From contig NC_018395.1 of assembly GCF_000208865.1 (NCBI RefSeq), forward strand, positions 148,920-212,919: a DNA stretch of 64,000 nucleotides, given 5' to 3'. Both the position numbers and the translations under genes were made by a program. Of this stretch, positions 25,863 to 37,800 are shown in pieces (positions within the stretch are counted from its first letter, which is position 1; every line of letters begins with the position of its first letter). The stretch is from Neospora caninum Liverpool (lineage: Eukaryota; Apicomplexa; Conoidasida; Eucoccidiorida; Sarcocystidae). The notes below the pieces were generated by a model, which saw only the letters and a list, made by a program, of their open reading frames with translations, searched no databases and had not been told where the DNA came from.

Positions 25863-28800
25863 TTACATCTTTCTGAGTTTCTCGCGAATCATATCTTTGA
25901 GAGACAGCAAGTCGCGGTTGAAGCTGCGGATGCCCTCGGCCAGCTTTTCCGTGGCCATCGCGTCTTCGTTCAACATCCACCGGAAGGTCTTCTCGTCCAT
26001 CTCGAGTTTCTCAGCGTCCGCCTCGTCCTTCGTCACGCCATTCTCCTGTGACCCTCGAGGCGGGGAGGCCACTTCCTCCGCATTCTCTGTCCCCGCGCCA
26101 AGCACGCGAGGCACTGGCAAGTCGCTGCCACTCAGCTCTTCCAAGAGAGCAGGCGCCACGGTCACTTTGTCGCATCCAGCGAGGGCGATGATCTCTCCTG
26201 CACAGGACACAACGGAGAATTGAGAGTGAACGGAGTCGCAACCGGCCGCGCACGCAGACATCCCACCCGGGAGCCTGAGCTTGCGAGGGACGACCTCTGC
26301 GACAAAAGCAGTCCTTCGAGCGCTTTCTGGAGAGCCCTGTGGACACCGCATCGATTCCGCCGACCGTCCGCGACTTGCGCCGCACGGCTGGTGGACTGCA
26401 TCTAAAAAGAGCGAATCAGAGAAGAAGCCTCGACGACAGAGGGAGAAGACAAGCAGCCCGATCCGACGGGACGCCCGCCTCCTCCTCTGGCGTCCTCGCA
26501 CAGGACGAGCAGTCCGACGCCTGCCGCACCGACGACAGTGCGCGGGGATGAGAAAGAAGAGAAGGACAAGATGCAGACGGCCTGGGAATCCGCCGTTCCT
26601 CTCACCGATGTTTCGGAAGGACGCCGCCATGACAGTCGTCTTGTAGTTGTGTTTCTTGTAGTAGTTGTAGATGCGCTTCACACTCTGGACGCCGGGGTCG
26701 CTCGCGCCCACGTACTCGGCGACTTTCTCAGGGTGTGCTTTCTTGTAGTAGTCGAGAATCCGCCCAACAAAAGGAGAGATCAAAGTTGCCTTGGCCTCCG
26801 CAGCGGCGACGGCCTGCGAACGCAGACGAAAAAAAGGGAAAAAGCTGGCGGGATGTGGAATGGCGGACGAGGGGGGAGGAGCAGAAAGCCAACGGAGTTT
26901 TTTGAGGCTTTTTTCACACGCGAGAGAGCAATCGGAGCCGAAACGTCCCTTCCTCGCTGCCGTCGCGTCTCGCGCGCTGTCACGTCGAATTTTGAGACGC
27001 GAAGTCCCAGGAAAAACGGAGGACTTCCTCCTGCACATCTCTGCTCTCTTGGCAAACACGGAATCCGCGAGGAGACACCTGTCTCCTCTGCCTTTACACC
27101 CTTGCCTGTCGAGGGCGTTCGCATCCCCACTCACTCTCCTTAATTATTCACCCCACCTGAATGGATATTCGTGTGCACCTCCACATGCATGCATATATAT
27201 ATATATATATATATGCACTCAAGCATGTTTCAACACATTTTGGTCTCCACAGTAATATGCGCATGTAGATGCATGCGTCCCGTGATTTGCGCAAACAGTG
27301 CGGCAGGCGTGTGTACGTCCATTCGGGCGCTTTCCTCGTGTGTGTCGGTTTGGGTCTCGGCCCTCTTTCTCTCGACTCTTTTGCGCGTCACTCGCTGGGA
27401 CGAAATCCAGTGACTTGTGTCGACGGCCCTGACCTGTGCAAACGAGAAGAGAAGCGTCATGTTGCAGTGGATGTTCTCCTTCTCGAGAATCTTTGCCGCC
27501 TCGCAGCCTTCCCATGTCGTGGCGAGTTTGATCAACACCCGGTCCTGCTCGATGCCATGTTCCTTGTACATTTGAATCAGCTTTCGCGCCTTCGCCACAG
27601 AAGCTAAAGCAAAACACAGCAGGCGCACCAATCGAGGCATGCGGCATGCAGCCAGCTGTGTATACAACTACACCACTGAATGTGCAGATATGCATATACA
27701 CCTCACATGGCCCCACATCATCTCGTGCATCTACAGATGTGTCTGCGTATATGTTTCTCGTGGCATGGAGAGCAACAGATAAAGCGAGAAGCCGGCAACT
27801 ACATGTTTTGTATGTGTGCGCATATACGAACGAATATGCAAGCATAAATATGCAAGCGTATATACATGGCACACGCATCCAAATGTGAATATAAATATAC
27901 AGAGACAGGTGACTCGTGCAGAGCGAGACCTGCATCTATACATAGACTGCACAGACTGAGTATCTCGTCTTACAAATACATTCATACAAATATATATATA
28001 TATATAAATTTACAATTGTTGGTAGGCTTCAATCGTGTGACTCTGTGTCAGGAAGCATGTGCCTCTCTTGTGCTATTCCACAAGCGAGTTAAATCTAGAA
28101 GGTAGATTTGCCACTATCTTTCGTATCTGCCTACCGAGCTGGTTCTACGCTTACACCCCACGCTTACCGTCAACATCGAAAGAAAGCGCAGCCGATACCT
28201 CAGTGCTGACAACGCCGGGAACGATTTTGAGGATTTCCACACCGAAGAAGACAAACAGCTGGTCCACGACTTCCTCAACAAATGCATCGTCAAGCGCGAC
28301 CTGAAAAGAACAAACGACTCCTCAGAAAACCCCCAGTGTTGCGGAGACACTTGTGACGGAGACAGTTGCGAGGAAGGACGCGCTTTTGAGGGCGCGCAAG
28401 AGGAGAGGCAAAGAAGCCGCCCCCGGCCCCGAGTGGCATCGTCGCACGCGCGTGGCAATCCAAACAGGGGGGAAAAGACACAGGGAAGAAGAGAGGAAAA
28501 GGAGCCGAGCGACGACCATTGCGCTTTGCCACATCCAGAGACGTGGGCACGCGTACACCGTCCCGTCCGTTCCGGGTCTCGATGCCTCGCTGCATGTCCC
28601 CACAGTTCGGGACGCGTTCTCCACAACAGAATCCCCGAAAAAAGAAGGGGACAAAACAAAGAGACAGAAACAGAAAAGAAGAAGAGGAGAGACAAGAAGA
28701 AGAGAGACAAGAAGAAGAGAGACAAGAAGAGGAGAGACAAGAAGAAGAGAGACAAGAAGAGGAGAGACAAGAAGAGGAGAGACAAGAAGAGGGGAGACAA

Positions 28801-29383
28801 GAGAAAGAGCGCCGAGAAAGAGGGACCAGCGAAGACAGCAGAGAAGCGAGGAAAGACGGACGGGAAGACGGATCTGGTGCGTTTACCTTTCCATGGACTT
28901 TCTTTGCAGCTTCGATGGATTTGTCCATCAAGTGGGCATACTGCGGCATCGAAGCAGCCTTGAGAAGAAGAGAAGGATTCGTGGTGGCGTCTTGAGGAAC
29001 ATATTTCTTCAAGGTTTCAAAGTCGCCTGTGTCAGCCACCACGACCGAGAGAAGGCGAAGCGCCTCAAGGGCGTTCTGGAAAGAGAAAGACAACCGCCCC
29101 CCGCGGTTGCGTAGATGAGTCGAAAAGGAAGCAACAGGGAGTTAAAAACAACGGCTCATACTGTCAGCATCCCAGAACAGGCCGCAACTCAAGTTCCATC
29201 ACGAGCTTTCAAACAGCGGCCACACACAACGCCATCACCATACAGACACAAACCGCAACACAGGCAGCGACAGAGACAGCCCAGTATATCATATATATAT
29301 CAGCGAGACATCCAAATTGTGAGTACAGACGTGCACGTGCATACATTCCCATACAGATATATAGGGCGCCAAACATGTATGTA

Positions 29384-29417
<34 letters not shown>

Positions 29418-29720
29418 TATGTATAGATGTGGATGTAAGTAGAGAGGGGGGGGAGATGCGGATGGGAGACAAGATGAATGAATGCGTCGAGGGAAATCTG
29501 GAGATGCTGGGCGAAGTGCCAGGGAGCTCGCGTCTGGTGACTTCCGTAGGTGCATCGTCGATTTTGAACGCGGTTTTCGCCTCCTTTTCGGAGAGACCCA
29601 AACAAAGATTTTTCTTCTTACTTGTGCAGCTGCGCTGTTCGTGTCCTTTTTCTGGTGCTTTCCGGCAGGGGAGGCTCCCCCGTCGAGGGTAGAGCCTGTG
29701 CGCTTCTTCGAGTTCGGCAT
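25863..29720 (-). CDS. TAL: transaldolase
   Basis: Exons in coding order: 29622-29720, 28887-29075, 28168-28300, 27434-27603, 26606-26813 and 25863-26197. All have GT-AG junctions and agreeing phases, giving 377 residues. Transaldolase interconverts sedoheptulose 7-phosphate plus glyceraldehyde 3-phosphate with erythrose 4-phosphate plus fructose 6-phosphate in the non-oxidative pentose phosphate pathway. Family motifs appear in order: [42 protein letters not shown] (Schiff-base lysine K166), [43 protein letters not shown] and [20 protein letters not shown]. The match is close to animal and bacterial TalB-type enzymes over the whole length. The first exon encodes a 33-residue Lys-rich extension ([10 protein letters not shown]...), comparable in place and charge to the basic N-terminus of the human enzyme. 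There is no obvious signal peptide, so a cytosolic location is likely. Confidence 0.95.
28683..28803 (+). repeat. tandem 15-bp purine repeat in transaldolase intron 2
   Basis: About eight units of AGACAAGAAGAAGAG or AGACAAGAAGAGGAG follow one another inside intron 28301-28886. The longest open frame across it is only the translated repeat. Confidence 0.9.
29386..29418. repeat. (TA)n microsatellite in transaldolase intron 1
   Basis: Interrupted TA run between 29076 and 29621, the long first intron. Confidence 0.9.
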
Positions 29721-29832
29721 GTTTAAAAGGAGAAAACGCGCTTCTTTCGGGGAAGAACGGAGATTCGCGAAGGGACCTTTTGCCCGAGCAAAACTCGCGC
29801 CGGCGAATAAAACGGACGGCTCTGTGGCGTTG

Positions 29833-29840
29833 TGCATGCA
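29833..29840. promoter_or_regulatory. TGCATGCA palindrome upstream of transaldolase
   Basis: The octamer TGCATGCA lies about 113 bp upstream of the transaldolase start codon. TGCATGC is a known apicomplexan promoter element bound by AP2 factors. The assignment rests on motif and position only, and the motif is common elsewhere in this window. Confidence 0.35.
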
Positions 29841-32374
29841 AAACGGGAGTGAGGCCGTGAAGCGGCGAAGTTTTTTGCCAGAATCGTGAAAAAATGAAAG
29901 TCTGGAATTCTCCAGGAATCGAAAAGACACTCGAAAGTCGAAAAACAAAAGGAGAAAACCAGCAAACGAAGAGAGACACAAGGCTGCAAAGACGAGCTGC
30001 GCACACGCTGCGGGCCGCACACAGCGGTGTGCGCAGAACAGGCGATGTCCGCGATGTTTCCAACGCGAGAGAACTAGAGAAACCTTTCAACGCAGTCTTG
30101 TTATTCAAATACAGAAACGGCATCTTTGCATCCACCAATATCGAAATAGGCTCATATATACGTGTACGTATGCTTCTGGAGACATATATTTTATCTACAG
30201 ATTCATCTTGATTTCACTCTCTCCATATATAATATATAAATCGGTACATACATATTCACGAATATATATATATATATATATATGTAGGGTGGAGGGTATG
30301 TAAACGTCTACTTGTATGGATACATCTGTACATTTAGGTCGACACAGATGTTTAAAAAAGTGGATTGGCGGAGACCTGAACCGCTGCTCTCTCGAGAAAT
30401 TTTGAGGAGAGCTCGCTGATCCCGCTCGACGTATGCACCAGGCACAGAAATCGCGCTTATGGGGCACAGTTGAAGGTGGCGAAAGAGAGCCTTTCCCCCT
30501 GTTGGTTTTCATGGAAATAAGCATGCCTACGGAGAGAGAATGGCGTCGAGGCGTCTTTGAATCGGTTCCGGCTTTGAGTCTGAACGGCGCCTCGTGAGCA
30601 CAACCAGTCGCCGTTGTCGCTCAAAGATACTAAAACTTGTCTGCGCTCTCACCAATTTGGGATGCATGCAGGAATAAACAGAATTGTTTCGCACAGAAGC
30701 GTCAACTCGCATGTTGACTTGAGTCTCCTCCCCGAAGCGTTCAGCTATTTGTGCCGGCCTGCGTTTCTAAGTCCAGCGGGGACCGCAAGCTCTTCTCCGC
30801 AACAAGCAGCATTTTCTGGACCACTAAATAGATTCGCTCCCTCGTGGAGCGTTTCTTCTTCTTCGTCTGTGGAAGGTCCACAACCGCAGCGCCAGGCAAC
30901 AAAGGGACTTTTTCCCCCCGCTAACAGCCGCGTCTCACACCAAACCTGTTCGCTCGGAAGCTCGGCGTGTCATGAAGTCCACTTTTTCCTGAAGAAAGCG
31001 CAGTATGCCGAGCGCTTCTGGGGGTGCCGCCGGGCAATCGACTCGGATGCGATATGTACTGCAAAAAAGGGCAAAATGTACGCCGTGCGGTCAACATAAC
31101 GCGAATCGCTTCTGTGAACGACGTATGAGGGATGTTTCTCTATTTGCTCGTGAAGGGCAACGTGCGTTGAGCATCCATCTAGACCACACCCAAAGACAAA
31201 AATCGGGAGAACGATTGCATACAGCAGCTCTACGTCAAGCCGTTTGTCCTGTGTACAGATTTCAGTCCTCGACTGCTTTTTCGGCTGATGGAATCGAACA
31301 AAGCCGCTCCTTTACTCGAGAGCACTACCGTCTTTCCCGGGGTGTCTGCTACTTTAAGTGCCCTTCACTCCAAACTGTTTCCCCCGCTTGTCGGAGCCTG
31401 GAAATTTAGAGCCTACACAGGGTACCTCGTGCCTTTTTTTTAGAGGGACTCTCGACGCGTGTCTGTTTCGACCTTTTCGTGTTTTCTCTCTCTACGCGTT
31501 TTGTCTCACGGCGTGTGCCGGGAACCCGCAAGGATTCTTCCGTTCTGCCTGTCTCCACATCGATCTGCCTCTGGGGTTTTTCCGGCCTTTATTTCACCGG
31601 GTAGTCGTCCCCTTTTTCAGCAGTTCTGTAACACCCTCCCGGATAGCTCCCCCGCGGTCCGCGAAAAATCCGGGAAGCAAACGGGACAGGATCACCGCAT
31701 CCGGCAGCTTCCAGAAAGCAGCCTTTTTGCGTACATGATCGTTCTCTTCCTCACGGCTGTTTGTAAGCGAAGTCGGGAAAGCGCGTTCGTATCGGACAGA
31801 AAGACACCTTTCCCCAAAGCAGCAGCGAAGACGAGAGGGAGGAAAAGCCAGCGAGGCCGCCCGTTTTGAAGCCCTAAAGTGTCATCGCGCTCAAACTTTC
31901 TTAAAACACCCAGCCCACAAACGCGCAAGCGCGCCTTGGTCCCGGACACAAAACGGCATTGGTGTATGCGTGTGTACGTGGATGTGCTGCACACGCATAT
32001 CGAGAGGTGGAGATTTCCCCACTTGATAAGGCCACCCCTTTGGAAAAGTGGACTCGGTCGCCAGTTTTTGCACACGTCTGTGCTTCCTCCCGCTCGGTCA
32101 ACAAGTCCAACGAGACGCAGCGCAGCCTGCTCGACCCTTGCGTGCGCGTTGTCCCTTTCCTGTCTGGGAACAGCCAAGGGGCGGGGGAATCCGTGTTCGC
32201 TTCGGGCCCCGCGATCAGGCAACCTCGCTTCTGAAAATGCAAAGGAACAAGAAACAGGTCGGCGAAACGCCTTCGCGACCGAGAGCTCATATGTAGTCGG
32301 GCTCTGAAAGGGTGTCGTTTGCCGGAAGAATTTGGATTCGCGTAAAATCTCAGCTGTGTGGTCGGTGAGAGACC

Positions 32375-32397
32375 GGGGGGGGGAGGGGGGCGGCGGC
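32375..32397 (+). repeat. G-run cluster in the divergent spacer
   Basis: Runs of 9 and 6 guanines followed by CGGCGG, about 2.5 kb upstream of the AP2 start codon. This is a potential G-quadruplex in the presumed promoter or leader region. Confidence 0.6.
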
Positions 32398-34575
32398 ACC
32401 GCGAAATGGCTTCCGGTGTCTCGCGCTTTCTTTGGCTGTTTCCCGCAAATCTTCGTGCTTTTCCCGAAAGGAGACGAAGAAGGCGTATTAGAAATTGACT
32501 GACTCCGGGAGTGAGGCCCTTTTCGCAGGCTTCAGTTCACCGGAAGCGGCTCAGAACGCGAATCTATCGACGCTCAGACATTGCTTTCATTGCTGGGGCC
32601 GATTGTGTGGTTGTGGGCCGCCGTCCGTCGATACACTGGACGACGAAGCGAGAAATCGCGACAAGGAAAGCCCTCGTTTCTGCGCCGTTTCAACGCTTTC
32701 TCCGCTCCACCGCCTTTTCAAAAGCAACCCTGTTCCCCGTTTTTTTCCGCGGCGTCGCTTCGCGGGGCTGGCCGGATATACCCGCCTGCGCCGCCCCTCT
32801 CTCTTTTTGTGGGATTTTCGTACGCGGTGACTCGGTGTTGCGCTTCCACAGATTCCCGCCGATTTGCCGTGTCAGTGCCGCGTTTCTTTGCGTCCGCCTT
32901 TCCCGCATCTACAAACGGGAAGGCGAGAACGCTAAGCTCGTACAGGTGGCGTTTTTCGACCCACAATGGAGACAAACTTCCGGAAAAACTCGCTGGTCCG
33001 AGAGCCGGCGTCCAGAAAAGACCGACTGCCGGGGCTGGCCCCGCTGCGCGGTCTTTGAAAGGCTCTGCCGAAACGAGTTTCGCCACGAAATCGTCCTGCC
33101 TCTCTGTAGACTGCCAAAGCCACGCGCGAAAGACGCGTTGGCGTCGAGTCCGAGGGAAAAGCATTGGACAAGCTGCCGAGAACATGCTGCTTCGTGGGGC
33201 CCAGTCACACAAGTGTTCGCTGCGCTCTGCTGCGCGAGGTATTTCGTGTCTTTGAAAAATCTGCTCTGAGCCTCGACGTGTACAGTCAGCTTTTTATCGC
33301 GAGGCTTCGCGGGGACATGCGCGTGCCTCTGTGAGACGACGCGCGAAAGGCACACACTATCGCCCGACATCTTCTCGGACCCCGAAACGGAGGTGCCTGC
33401 GGTTTGCCGGCTTTCCCCCGCGGTAGCTCTTCTGTGTGTGGCTGTGCTCTCCGGGGAAATGGAGAGATTCTGACGAGCGAAAGACTCGAACCGCTCGTGC
33501 TTCTTTCCAAGACTCCCGGCGGGACGTTTTCGCACTGTTCAGGGAAGAGACGTCCGCTTTCTGCCGTCGTTGCGAAACTCCGATGCGCGTGTTTCCCACG
33601 CAGACGTTTCCTGGCCTCTCTCTGCTCAGAAAGACCTCGGTCTATAAACTGCCACTCGCAGAGGACGTCCGTACAAAGACCAGCGCTAGCGAAATCCTGA
33701 GTCCTTTTTGGGCGCGACTGGGAGCGGCTCTCGAGCAGGAGAAACGATTCCAGGGGTTTCCAAAGCGCTGGCGGTTGCTCCGGCGAGAGGTCGCCCCAGG
33801 GGGAAAAAGTCGGACGCGTTCACGCTCCGGCCCGTTCCGGGTCTGCGGCACGAGTCGCCTCCGTTTGCAAGGCCAGCTCTCTCTGTCTCAAGAGGCGTTT
33901 CGCTTTATGCTGTGAAAACGCTGCGTAGAGAGGTGCCTGCAGATCGCGCAACGGCCTCGCTCGTGGATGAGTGTCTAGTTCCAAAGGTTTGTGTGTCGGC
34001 AACACATCCCCGCACGTCTCCATATTTGTGCGTTCGTATCCATGTACAGTTGCCTGTACCAAATTCGCGGCAGTTGCGCTGTTTCCTGTCCGTGTGAAAA
34101 CGAGAAAGCACCAGACGCCACGTGACAGGCGATTGCGTTTTCTCGCTCTGTAAAAAAACCGCCTCTCTGCCTTTTCCGTGTACAGTGCACAGGCCAGTGG
34201 CTGCCGTCTCCTCTCTTGACCATCGTCCGTTCGATTTGCAGAGAGCTGTGTCATTTTCGTGGGAAAGCTTTTGGCCTTTTCATTTACATCGGGAGCGGAA
34301 GGCGGTGCTCGAGCTCCTGTTCTGCTGTAACGTCTTTTCTCATTCAACGCACGACGTGGGACCCAGTGCGTGTTTCCGTCGGCGCCGTTCCCCTACGCTG
34401 CAAAAGACGAATCAGGCGTCGTGTCCTGCGTGAGGATCTTCTGCGCATTTGACAAATTGGTTTTGCGGCGTATGCGCGCAAGACCACACCCCTTGGTGGA
34501 GTGACGAAGAACACTTTGTGGTCCTTCTCGGCGCGTTTCGTCGTGTACAGCCGTGGCCCGGAACCAGAAACACTG

Positions 34576-34587
34576 GTGTATGTACAC
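34576..34587. promoter_or_regulatory. GTGTATGTACAC element upstream of AP2 gene
   Basis: An exact copy of the 12-bp element that also occurs inside the AP2 coding exons. It lies in non-coding DNA, 283 bp before the start codon, flanked as GGTGTATGTACACCC. Its regulatory role is inferred from recurrence. Confidence 0.45.
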
Positions 34588-34870
34588 CCGGCGCTGCAGA
34601 GAGTGACCGGCATTTGCGGATTCGGGCCAGTTGGCCAACTTTGTTTTCGCTGAACAGTATGTCGCGCCTCTCCGTTCTGTTACGGCTGCGCGACCAGTAA
34701 GGTTGGAGTGAAGTTTTTTCTTACGTGGTTCCTCTTGAGAGCTTCTTTCTCTTCTCTCGTGTTTCTCTGCTCCCTCCGTCCCCTTTCCCTTCGTTGCTCG
34801 CGCCTTCTTCTCGGCCTCACCTTCCCCTTTCCTCCTTCTCTCGGAATCAAGGTCAAGAATAGCCGGACAC

Positions 34871-37800
34871 ATGGCGCCAGACGAGGCTGAGCGCTGGGGC
34901 CTTGCGACGCCGAGTCGGCCGCCTGCGCGCCGCCCGCGTCTTCCCCCAGGCGCTCCCACGTTGCTCTCCGAATCGCCCCTTTCTTCCACTTCGCTCTCGG
35001 CGTCTCCGGACCTCACGCGACGGCCTGCGCGCTGCTCCCTGGTGTCTCCTGCGTCAGCCCCCGAGGCTAGCTGCAAGCCGCGATCCAGAGGGAAAGCTGA
35101 GGACGGCGCCTCCGCCAAACAGTCACGTCTAGCAGCAGGTGAATGGAAGCCTCGCGCGTCCGGGACTGCGTCCCCGAACGCCTCTCGCTTGATTTCCTCC
35201 GCCGCTTCGCCTTCTACCCGCTCGCGCTCTTCTCTGTCGCCTCCATCGGTTTCCCGGTCTCTGTCTCCTTTCCTTCCTTCTGCGGCCCGCGGCCTCCAAA
35301 CCTCCGAGCGCCCCGCCGGCGAGCCTGCCCTGGCCGCGGGTGCCGCAGCTCTGCGTCGGCATTTCGCGGAGCTCGTCCGGGGCTTGTTTTCTCAGCTGGC
35401 CAAAGCCGGGTCGGGGTCGACTCTTCCCTGCGGGAACAGCGGCTCTCCGGAGGCAGGTCCAACGCCCTCCGCTGGCGAGCCTCGCATGCAGAGAAAGCCC
35501 CGAAAGGAAGGAAGTCGGACAGCGGGCGGAGACAGAACGTGCTCTGGCGAATCCAGCGGCGACCAAGCGGATGCCAACCCGCAGGTGGCCGTGGCGTGTG
35601 CCGAGAGGAGTAGCCGAAAGGATAACGAGGATTTCCCAGCTCTCGCGACCGCCTGGAGAGATCTGTGTCGCGACCCCGCGATGGTCGGAAGCCGCGGAAG
35701 GTGCTCCGAGGCACCAGTCTCCCCGGATGGGACGCTTTCAGTGCTGTCCTCGGGGGACAGAGACTCGCCAGGCGCGTGGAGTCTCCGGCGAACCGCCGCG
35801 CATTTTGTCGGGGAGGGAGATGTCCGTGCGCAGGGGGAGTCTACGAATGACGGGGAGAGGGAAAGTTCTTCTCAGGTTGCACAACCTGGCCGACAGAGGC
35901 AACGCGAACGCGCAGCCCGAAAGGACGAAGCCGAGAAGACCGGGGAGGGTGTGGAGCGTCGCCAAAGCAGTGCGGCTCTTCCGCTCGCGACGGCCAGTGT
36001 CTGTGGGGCTTTGTCGGGTCCGGCGGCAGTGCTGGACGCTGGCGTTGCCGACGAGGAATCGGCGTTTCATGTTGAGAACATTCTCGAAAACACAGAGCGT
36101 CGGGAGGAGTTGGCGGAGTACGCCAACATTTTCGCGCCTCTCTTTGGCGCCGACCCTCAGGACCTCTCTTCCCACGGACGGTCAGTGCTCCACTGCGTCG
36201 CGCTAGAACTGCAAATCCTGCGGCGAACGAAGGAGGGGCACGCCCAAAGCGAGCTGGCGCCTGCCGGGGTACGTACACTCCAGACTCCCGGCGAAGCGCA
36301 CGTCTCGCCGTGCCAAACGCCGAAAGCCTTGCACGCACTGACGCGGGTCACAGCCTCCCCTGAGCAGACGTGTTGTTCGTCGTCGTGTTCCTCTCTCTCC
36401 TCTCTTTCTTCTCCTGCGTCGCCAGTGTTCCGCGAAGGAGCGAGTGCGGCGCTCGCGGGTGCGCTCTGTGCCGAGGAAGGAGGAAGCGCGGAAGGCGAGA
36501 ACGAGAACGTCGCGCTGAAAGGCGCGAGTCGAGCCGCGCTGCAAGACGGTCCTCGGGCAACGCAGCGCGAACAGGAACGAGAGGAAAGGGACGGCGGCGC
36601 GGGGACGGAGGAAAGGGGAGAACGGAAGCGAGGCTCCAACGACGCCACGCGCTCGGCGGTGAAGGAGATTCTCGACATTCCCACGGGGGCTGTTTTCGGC
36701 AAAGTAGCGCCAGACGGCGTCAGCGACGACGTACTTTTCCACTTTTCTTGCCGCCGATCCCAGTCCGACGATCTGTCTGCTCTTTTTCTCCGCGGCGACT
36801 GTGCGCTCCCGGGGTTGGACCACGCGTCGCCTCGCTCTTTGTTTTCCCTTTCTTCGCAACCCAGTCCCGCGTGTGTGTCCTCGCCAGGCTCGCCCGTCAT
36901 GGCTGCTCCTGCGCCGTACACCGTCCGCCTCGGCACGCAGTTCGCTCTGTGCCTCGACCCCACAGAGCGCGAACTGGACACCGGGACTCCCGAGGACCTC
37001 GAATCTCCGAGCTTCATCTGGCAGTCCACAGAAGAGAGCGAGTACGACGGCTCGACGTTCCAGGCGCCGCCGCCAGAGTTGCCGGTTCTCGACGGCGAGG
37101 GGCGAGAGCACACCGAGAGGGTTGCTGGCGAGAACACTGGCCCGGACTTCTTCTGTCTCGCTCTCTGCGCGGCAGCTCGCCGGGCGAGTCAGTGTCCCGC
37201 AGCTAGCCACGACACGGCTGGCCCCTTCCTGGCGTTTCCTGCGCACGACGCCGTCGCAGACGTCGCTCGATGGGCCGAGGACAGGCGCGACCTGGCGCGC
37301 GCGGGAGACGAGAAGGTCGAGCCGTGTCGAGGGCGCGCTGCCTTCTTCGCCCCCCGCAGCGCGTCTCCGTCTCGATCGGCCGCGCCGCGTTGCTTGCTTC
37401 CCTCGCTGGCCCCCTTTGGCGAGACGGCTCATGTCTTCTCCCTCGGGGAGTTGTTTCCGCTCGGAGACGGGCACCACTGGACTCGGGCATCCGACGACTT
37501 CACTCCCTCGGCTTCCCGCGTCTCTGCATGCGAAGGCGAGCGCACCTCGGGAGCTCCGCCCGTGGACCTGCCGCTTCTCGCGGCGAGTCGGGGGCCGCTT
37601 GCCGTCTCGGACATCTCCTCCGCGGCGCCGCTCTCCCTCGCGGTTTGCCGCAGCTCCATCGGGCGGCCTGGGGCGTCGGCAATCGACGACGACGGCGAGA
37701 GGACAAAGGGTGAGGACCGCAGCGGTTCGTGGCTGTCGCCGCGATCCGTAGCTGTCCTGCGGCAGTCCTTGCCGCCCGACACGGACGGCCCCGAGTCTCT

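Larger units (their letters stand above)
29721..34870. other. 5.1-kb divergent spacer: transaldolase and AP2 promoters and leaders
   Basis: The two flanking genes are transcribed away from this stretch, so it must hold both promoters. No coding exon is supported: open frames are short, overlap one another and show no family motif. From about 30500 to 34870 it is GC-rich and free of TA microsatellites, unlike other spacers here. This suits a long 5' leader for the AP2 gene. A (TA)n run lies at 30260-30284 and TGCATGC motifs at 29833 and 30663. Confidence 0.6.

Noticed and set aside
28290..28800. Repetitive Ser/Cys/Leu frame or Lys/Glu/Arg frame
   Set aside because: It is the 15-bp repeat in transaldolase intron 2.
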